Origin: Calamus simplicifolius
Lineage: Eukaryota > Streptophyta > Magnoliopsida > Arecales > Arecaceae
NCBI GenBank assembly: GCA_900491605.1
Contig: UESW01004356.1
Location: forward strand, 527,297 to 591,296
Direction of reading: 5' to 3'
Length of the DNA: 64,000 nucleotides
Shown here: piece by piece, positions 56,480-64,000 of the stretch
How the letters are laid out: each line of letters opens with the position of its first letter
Numbering within the stretch: position 1 is the first letter of the stretch
The notes under the pieces: model-generated
Databases searched by the model: none
Seen by the model: only the letters and a program-made list of their open reading frames with translations
What the model was told of the DNA's origin: nothing
Position numbers and translations under genes: made by a program

Positions 56480-58530
56480 CCAATCCTCGGCACGACCGAG
56501 TTGCCTATTTGCACAGGAAATCTCGAACCTTGGCAGGGCCAAGTAAAAATCTCCGAACCTCGGCTGGGCCGAGCAACAAATTCTCCGAACCTTGGCAGCG
56601 CCAAGTAAAAATTCTCCGAACCTTGGCTGGACCGAGCAACAAATTCTCCGAACCTTGGCAGCGCCAAGTAAAATATAATCTTGAAGGCTCGGCTACAACC
56701 GAGTAACGGTCTCCGAACCTTGGCAGCGCCAAGTAAAATATAATCTTGAAGGCTCGGCTACAACCGAGTAACGGTCTCCGAACCTTGGCAGCGCCAAGTA
56801 AAATCTTGAAGGCTCGGCAATACCGAGTAATTTATTTGGAAGCCTCGGTTACAACTGAGTAGCATCTTGAAGGCTCGGCAACACCGAGTAATTTATTTGA
56901 AAGCCTCGGTTACAACCGAGTAGCATTTTGGAAGGCTTGGCATCACCGAGTAATTTATTATTTGAAGCCTCGGTTACAACCAAGCAGCAATTAATATTTG
57001 GAAGCCTCGGTTACAACCGAGTAGCATCTTGAGAAGGCTCGGCAACAACCGAGTAAGCGACAACCGAGTAATAAATTTCCAGAGCATCGGCCAAAGACCG
57101 AGTGATATATTTCTGAAGGCTCGGCAACAACCGAGTAATAAATTCATCCATAAAAGTACGCTCTTTCTAGACCCATTTTTATTCATTAAATTAAATTCTG
57201 TTTTTAAAGGCCTACGAAATTCTTATAACTCTCCTTGAAAGCTGCAATAAGAAGCAGGTCGTATAAATCCTCGGCCAGGCCGAGCAACAAAATCTCCGTA
57301 CCTTGGCAGTGCCAAGTAAAATATAATCTTGAAGGCTCGGCTACAACCGAGTAACGGTCTCCGAACCTTGGCAGCGCCAAGTAAAATATAATCTTGAAGG
57401 CTCGGCTACAACCGAGTAACGGTCTCCGAACCTTGGCAGCGCCAAGTAAAATATAATCTTGAAGGCTCGGCAACACCGAGTAGTTTATTTGGAAGCCTCG
57501 GTTGCAACCGAGTAGCATCTTGGAAGGTTCGGCAACACCGAGTATTTTATTATTTGAAAGCCTCGGTTACAACCGAGTAGCATCTTGGAAGGCTCGGCAA
57601 CACCGAGTATTTTATTATTTGAAGCCTCGATTACAACCGAGTAGCACCTTGGAAGGCTCGGCAACACCGAGTAATTTATTATTTGAAGCCTCGGTCACAA
57701 CTGAGTGGCAATTAATATTTGAAGCCTCGGTTACAACTGAGTAGCATCTTGGAAGGCTCGGCAACACCGAGTATTTTATTATTTGAAAGCCTCGGTTACA
57801 ACCGAGTAGCATTTTGGAAGGCTTGGCATCACCTAGTAATTTATTATTTGAACCCTCGGTTACAACCAAGCAGCAATTAATATTTGGAAGCCTCGGTTAC
57901 AACCGAGTAGCATCTTGAGAAGGCTCGGCAACAACCGAGTAATATATTTCTAAAGGCTCGGCAACAACCGAGTAATAAATTTCTAGAGTATCGGCCAGAG
58001 ACCGAGTGATATATTTCTGAAGGCTCGGCAACAATCGAGTAATAAATTCATCCATAAAAGTATGCTCTTTCTAGACCCATTTTTATTCATTCTGTTTTCT
58101 AAGGCCTGCAAAATTTTTATAACTCTCCTTGAAAGTCACAATGAGAAGCAGGTCATAAAAAGCCCCGGCCAGAGCCGGAGTGCATCTCTTATTATTAAAA
58201 GCCCCGGTCAGAGCCGGAGTGCATCTCTTATCATCAAAAGCCTCGGCCAGAGCCGAAGGGCATCACCTATTAACAGAAACCTCGGCCAAGACCGAGTGAC
58301 TTGTCGGAACCCTCGGCTAAAGCTGGAAGGAATTTCTTATTGATCTTCAAAAGCCCCAGCCAGAGCCGAAGTGCATCTCTTATTATCAAAAGCCCCGGCC
58401 AGAGCCGGAGTGCATCTCTTATTATCAAAAGCCTCGGTCGAAGACTGAGTGATATTTTCTGCAGCCTCGGCCAATCCGAGTGATACAACACTAAAGCTTC
58501 ATCCCAGTCGGATAATTTCTCGGACACTCT
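56480..58530. repeat. Hairpin-unit array GGCTCGGCAACACCGAGTAA
   Basis: Dozens of units in which CTCGG and CCGAG flank a short loop (CTCGGCAACACCGAG, CTCGGTTACAACCGAG, CTTGGCAGCGCCAAG), alternating with ATCTTGGAAGG or AATTTATTATTTGAAG spacers. A higher-order duplication is visible: AATAAATTCATCCATAAAAG and following sequence occur at about 57137 and 58041. The last part (about 58160-58450) has a GCCCCGGCCAGAGCCGGAGTG variant. Short frames in it are artefacts. Confidence 0.85.
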
Positions 58531-58712
58531 AGTGCAACTAAAGCACCTTATTTTACTTTAGCAAGAGGGCCGCCCAGGCCTTTCTCTAACCTACACAGAG
58601 ATAAACACTTCCTCTACAGAGGATCGAATGACACGTCCCCTAAATAAGATTGCTCCAGAATTCTACTCCCTATATCCGAAATTACACTTCGGACTAGGGA
58701 GTGGGGGGCATG

Positions 58713-60213
58713 TGATGAGGGGTAAAATCGTCATTGCATTGTTGACCGCTCACATCAGAGATGGGGTTGCGCCCAGTCCAAATGCCTTGCTGGCACGACA
58801 TTCTAGCGACAAGAGTCTCCTCATTATGAAGAAAGAGAACAAGAGGGAAAAAAGGGTCACGTCTCCCAAGGGCCCCCTCATTAATATCTGGCAGTCAAAT
58901 CAATAGGCTGGAGCATTTAATGGTGCAGAAACGGTCATAATGACTTAGCCAGCATTTAATGGAATAAAAAGAGAGGAGAAATCATAGCTCGGCCAGCCTG
59001 GGCCATCATAGCTCGGCCACCATAGCTCGGCCATCATAGCTCGGCTAGCCTGGGCCATCATAGCTCGGCCACCATAGCTCGGCCAACATAGCTCGGCCAG
59101 CCTCAGCCTAAGCCAGCTTCAGCATAGCTCGGCCAGCCTGGGCCATCATAGCTCGGCCACCATAGCTCGGCCATCATAGCTCGGCCAGCCTCAGCCTAAG
59201 CCAGCTTCAGCATAGCTCGGCCATCATAGCTCGGCCAGCCTCAGCATCAGCCAGCTTCAGCATAGCTCGGCCAACATAGCTCGGCCAGCCTCAGCCTAAG
59301 CCAGCTTCAGCATAGCTCGGCCATCATAGCTCGGCCAGCCTCAGCCTAAGCCAGCTTCAGCATAGCTCGGCCAGCCTCAGCATCAGCGAGCTCCAACATA
59401 CCTCGGCCTCCACAACCACGTTAAGTCTTTTGCATCAAGGCATTTATGACCTCATAAAGGCCACTTATATTCACCTGCTTTAAGGCATTCAATGCCTTAT
59501 TTTCTTACATGCATCAACGCATTTATGGCTGCCACGTTGGCCCCTTGTGCCTCGGCACCTACTTCCGCCGAGCCTCCGCCAGCCATGATGACTGAACCAC
59601 AGCGTTCAAAACACCTCTGCGGAATCTGGCGCGGGAGAGTTCAACGGGAGAGTTCAAATTCACTATAACAAAATAAGATTCCAAACAAGGAATCATGCCA
59701 AGACGTGGCCTAGGACCTACAATAGTAGCCTAGGGACCACGCGGCCATTGAGTCTCGAGCCATCGGCCAGCTCTTCCCGCCTCCCAGCCGTTGATCCTCT
59801 AACTAACCAGATACGGATCCTACCGGCCCTGTAACAACCTGATTCGAATCCGTTTCGAATCCCAACAACTTTCAGACCTCATCCAGAGCACGTCCAAAAT
59901 GTCAGGTGACCGCCTATAAATACTACCATCCTCAAGCCTCTCAGGTACGGCGATTCTACGCCCATTTTTTATTCATAGTTCTCATACTCCGCCATGAAAG
60001 CTCCCACGAGAGCTCGGAGGAACTCTTCCCGGGGGATCCTTCTCCCCATATTTGTTGATTGCTGGTCTCCACTGACTTGGGCGTCGGAGGGTCTTCCGCA
60101 GAGGGCCACCCCCAATGCCTCTCGCGTGAGGACTGTCTTGCAGGTCGCCCCGGAGGGAGCCCGTGCTGCAGCCCAATCGCGCCCGAGCCGGAGGACAGAT
60201 TTCAGCGGCAACA
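58713..60213 (+). repeat. 3' LTR of Tat-like element 2
   Basis: 1501 bp, close to 53756-55252. TATA box at 59915-59922. Length differences are concentrated in the CATAGCTCGGCCA array and a short insertion near 59575. Confidence 0.9.
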
Positions 60214-60218
60214 GGTAT

Positions 60219-60440
60219 AAGCACGGCGCTGGTATGATTGATAAAATTTATAATTTAAAATTAAAGATGAAATAAAGAGAATATATGCATTAGAATAAAT
60301 TATTTTTATATTTAAAAAATTAATAGATTTGAAATAATAGATTAAAAAATAGGTGAAATATTTTTAAGTTTTTTAAAAAGGAATAAAAAACCAAACGGGA
60401 GAAAAATCTTGATTCTATGGATATGCTTTTATGAAAAAAA
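60219..60440. other. AT-rich intergenic flank
   Basis: No gene seen in this stretch directly after the GGTAT duplication. Confidence 0.4.
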
Positions 60441-61125
60441 AAAAAAGAAAACTAGAAAAAAAAGAGAGTTAAGCATGAGTTGAAATAAAAAAATAAACTA
60501 TAGAATGAGAGAAACAAAGAAAAGAAAAAAAATGAGAGAAACAAAGAAAAGAAAAAAATGAAAATGAGAGAAATAAAAAAAGAAAAAAACATATATCCGT
60601 TATTAAATGAAAACAAAAAACGAAAAAAAAATCAAAATTATGACTCACTATAAAATGAAAGCAAAAAGAACAAGAAGTTATAAAATGAAAAGAAAAAATA
60701 AAAAAAGACCATGAGTTGAAATTAAAAATAAAAATTATGACTCTTTTATAAAATGAAAGGAAAAAAGTGAAAAAAAAGAGATAAATGTTTGCTATGAAAT
60801 GAAAGAAAAAATTATAAAAAAAGGAAAAATGAGTCAAATATTTATTATAAAATGAAAGGAAAAAAGAAATATTATAAAATAGAAGTGAAAAATAAAATAA
60901 AAATAAAAAGAGCCCAGCTTTCATTATGAAATAAAATCAAAAAAGTAATAAAAAAGAAAAAGGAGCCAAATAGCAAGTATAAAATGAAAGCAAAAAAAAA
61001 AAAAATGGAAACAAAAGGAAACAAAAAATGAAAAGTTACAAAAAGGAAGTGAAAAGTGAAAAATAAAATAAAAAAGAAGCAAAAAATTAAAAAAAGCAAA
61101 AAATTAAAAAAAGGGAAAAAGAGCC
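60440..61125. repeat. Purine-rich (A/G) low-complexity tract
   Basis: GAAA, GAGAGAAA and AAAATGAAAG units in degenerate tandem for about 680 bp; a unit TATAAAATGAAAG recurs. The long minus-strand frame (Phe/Leu/Ser only) is a by-product of this composition. Confidence 0.7.
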
Positions 61126-64000
61126 AAATGTTGGAGGAATTTCAACTAAATGTGCACATTTGGGATGTTGAACCCTAATCAACCCCATGAGTTATGGTAT
61201 GGGGTAATACCACTATGCTAACTAGAATCATAAAAAAAACTTTTGCAACCGATACTATTTCAGTTAAAAAAATTGTTATATTAAATGCCATTTAATTTAG
61301 CCATATAGTGAGTAATAATAGAGTAAATCTTTTCATATTTGCTATATTATATTATATTATACAATAAAAAAATATTGTGCATTAATATTATTTTTAGCTT
61401 AATCTGAAATTTGATCTTATTTGATATTTTCTTATCACAATTATCAAAATATTCTTTTTGTTCTATCCAACAATTGAATAGCAATTTGAAAAAAAAAAAA
61501 ATTAAAACACATGCCAATGTAGAGCATCCTAATTGGTTCTAAATGATATATTGTGTTTTGATTGTGTACAATGAAATTGCTAACCAACTCTAGATTCTCA
61601 GTTAAAAAATAAGGTGTTATTGCATAATTTTTCAAGAGTCAACCATCTATGATTTCTAAATGCTCCTTGAAAAGAAAAAACAAAAACAAAAATTATATGA
61701 TGTCAAGCATATGCAGTATAAGTCATTGAGAATCCTCTCCTATGGATATGAAATATTTCATGTGCTCGTTGTGCATATACTAAAAGTTTATTAAGCCTAT
61801 AATTGCTAGCTTAGCATAATCAACCAACCCAACTTATTTGGCAATAAATCTTTGGGTTGTAACAATCTACTTTTTGCAATCCGGTTTGGTTGGCATCATC
61901 TATCCATACCAAAAATAAAAATAAAAAAATCCTAAGAAAGTGAAAAATGGCTTTTGTTTCAGTGAAGATTCAGGTCCTATCTAGCTATCCTTTTGAAGGA
62001 ACCTAAAACACCTTTAAAAGCCTAATAAGCTATTTAAAAAAGCTTCAATTTGGATCTTTTTCTTAAACTTTACTTACTAAATATCATAGAGTTGTTTTTA
62101 GACATGAAAGTCATATATTCAAATCATAAAAATAAAAATATTTAATATTATAATATAATAATGTAATATAACTATAATATATATATATTCAAATGTTATT
62201 ATAATATATTATAAATAAGGTATAGTTATTATAATTGTATAAAAATGTTATTTTAATTATAATATATTTTTTAGTGTAAAATAAGATAATATTATAAAAT
62301 AGTATAATATAGTGTATAAATATAATATTATTATACTATGTAATGCTATAATTCTATAATATAATATATTTAATATAATATATATTATTATAAAATTTTT
62401 TAATAGGTTAGAAAATTGAAAGTATAATTTAATATCTTTCATTATTTTTATTTTTAAAAATACTTTCTTAGTTTGGTTACCAAACAAATATTAAAGTCTT
62501 AGTACTTCAAAATTGTGGTTACGAAATAGGTTACTTTCGAAAAGCTCTATTTTTAAAAACTCTACCATCAAAAGTTTTACATTCAAAAGCTCTATTATTA
62601 ATAATTCCACCAAATGAGGCTTTAGACTGGTTAAGAAAAGTGGTTTTCATATAGGAAAGAGATTCTCATGCCTATATGAGAAGTAAAAACTTATGCAGAA
62701 GATAGAAATGTCACTTTTATAGAGAAGAAAGCACCCAAAATTGCCTTGCCAAGAATCTTTATCGAATTCCTAAAAAAGTTTCTTTATATTTGCTTATCCT
62801 TTTTTAATCAATATTAATTTGCAATATATTTTGATTATTATCATTAAAGATAAACTTATAGAAAAACTTATGAATTCATGATTTTGCATCTCATGTTTAG
62901 GAGCAAAATTATATTTTTATTTATTTATTAGGAAAGTGGGCGACTTATAAAATACGAGGAACTCGAAAAACTGTATTTCCTAGGTTTTTTTTTTTTTTTT
63001 GATGATCAACCAAACAAAATCTCAAAACTTACTAAGCACATGTGCATTTCTTAGATATTCACCAAAATGATCTTTCCATTTCCCAAACAAGGCCAACAAC
63101 ATAAATATTTATATACACAAAACTAGAACAATATAATATGACTCATCATATTCATCATTAGCTATTATTAGAAGCAGCTCTCAAAGTCTTGCTAAGTCTC
63201 TGCCTTATTATTAAGAATATTTCTTTTATTATGAATAAATTTCTTGTTTTTGTTATTTCCATTTAAAAAGAAACTAGATCCCTTTCTACTCTCTCAAAAA
63301 AGAGTAGATTACATCCAATGGTGATGTGAGCCCATTTATATATGCCAATGTAATTACTGTTTGAAGGTATGTCCTAATTCTCAGGTTATAAAACACCCAA
63401 AACTATTCATTCATCTTCTTGCATGTAACTCTTACTATAATGGTTTGACAGGGGGCCCTTCAAGCTAGCAAGATAAGGTGACTACTCATACTACACTATT
63501 TGCTTGACTCATATGGATGCTCATGTCTTGATTTTTGTATCACATGTCATTTGGCACAAAGGACATGCTAATACTTCCTTGATCACCTAAAACTACAAGT
63601 CTTCAATGGGAACCCCTAGGGTTCTTGATAAGGGCTAGCAACAAACAGGTAAATATATAATAGGCATGAACCTAAGCCACCACAAAACTTTTACATTTGT
63701 TTTTGAAACTTTAAAAGCTACTTTAAATTTAGACCATTTTGCTCCTAGATGTAGTTATAAAAATCAAATTGGTGGCTGACTCAGCCGACATTCTGATCAT
63801 AGTGATCAATTAACAAGTCAAAGGTAACTTAAAATAATTAAAAGTTTTTAAAATTACTAAAAATTAGGCATACTATACAAAAATGTAAATACTGATACAA
63901 TAACAATAAAACCTGAATCCTAAACTATATATAATTTTTTTTCTTATATAATTGCACTTCTTTAATTTATTCAAATTGCTTTAATCATATACATAATATC
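61126..64000. other. AT-rich intergenic, no gene seen
   Basis: No coding, tRNA or element termini were recognised. The stretch at about 62130-62400 is almost only A and T (TATAATATA). The T run at about 62985-63000 may be an old poly(A) tail on the minus strand. Confidence 0.45.

Larger units (their letters stand above)
53751..60218 (+). mobile_element. Tat-like gypsy element with gag-INT remnants
   Basis: 5' LTR 53756-55252 and 3' LTR 58713-60213, starting TGATGAGGGG and ending GGCAACA, with TSD GGTAT at 53751-53755 and 60214-60218. PBS-like GATTGGCGCTAGAGGAAGG follows the 5' LTR and a GGGAGTGGGGGGC polypurine tract precedes the 3' LTR. The internal 3.46 kb carries a gag N-terminus, a piece resembling the LTR, an integrase C-terminus and a long hairpin-repeat array. 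No RT, RNase H or protease is present, so it is non-autonomous. Element boundaries are firm; lineage is from PBS, gag and integrase style. Confidence 0.88.

Noticed and set aside
56480..58530. Clustered tRNA or small structured RNA genes
   Set aside because: Hairpins are single short stems in tandem; no cloverleaf, A/B box or conserved loop.
60440..61125. Minus-strand frame of ~150 codons rich in Phe and Ser as a membrane protein
   Set aside because: Translation of a purine-rich low-complexity tract; no other evidence.

Overview
The window is nuclear DNA of a flowering plant, probably a monocot, possibly a palm (low confidence for palm). It holds spliceosomal GT-AG introns, AT-rich intergenic sequence and plant-specific mobile elements (CACTA, MULE/FAR1-like, RNase-H-bearing LINE, Ty3/gypsy Tat-like and Tekay-like). 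No intact ordinary host gene is visible. The window is a transposon nest plus intergenic sequence.

Layout. 1-8187: most of CACTA element A (plus strand), with a TnpD-like gene (577-5806) and a TnpA-like gene (5911-7430). A 3' array of GCGACGCA-type subterminal repeats follows, ending in a terminal repeat at 8187. The TnpD gene is split by a solo LTR (1495-3027, TSD CATCA). 8188-27465: CACTA element B, same family, minus strand, tail-to-tail with A. Its genes are at 8737-10267 (TnpA-like) and 10370-21660 (TnpD-like). Its long 5' region contains a hairpin minisatellite, two subterminal-repeat blocks and an array of about 19-20 copies of an ~85 bp GATC-rich unit. B's TnpD gene is split by a third CACTA element, C (10934-18522, TSD TTC). 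C has no transposase and carries three spliceable 3' exons of the dual-specificity phosphatase gene IBR5, plus two exons of an unidentified gene on the other strand. A and B form an inverted repeat of about 7-8 kb per arm, and each copy preserves the empty site of the other's insertion.

27466-34625: a LINE with ORF1 and ORF2 (endonuclease, RT, zinc finger, RNase H), abutting CACTA B on its 5' side and split in the RT by a second solo LTR (30838-32558, TSD GTAAT). 35330-37357: a decayed MULE/FAR1-like transposase gene on the minus strand. 38606-43840 or beyond: a Tat-like gypsy derivative on the minus strand with LTR, PBS, gag fused to an integrase tail, and a minisatellite. An intact two-exon coiled-coil ORF lies antisense to it. 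45260-53332: a Tekay/Del-type chromovirus with two complete LTRs and TSD CCTTG; its capsid and protease region is deleted and the RT-RNase H junction is frameshifted. 53756-60213: a second Tat-like element with two LTRs and TSD GGTAT, in which only a gag N-terminus and an integrase C-terminus remain beside a large hairpin-repeat array. 60219-64000: AT-rich and purine-rich intergenic DNA with no gene seen.

The transposase genes are all broken, so these copies could move only with proteins supplied in trans. The most unusual points are the inverted CACTA pair (a potential source of long double-stranded RNA), the captured IBR5 exons with the phosphatase signature intact, the intact antisense ORF in a gag-INT deletion derivative, and several hairpin-forming satellites inside the elements.
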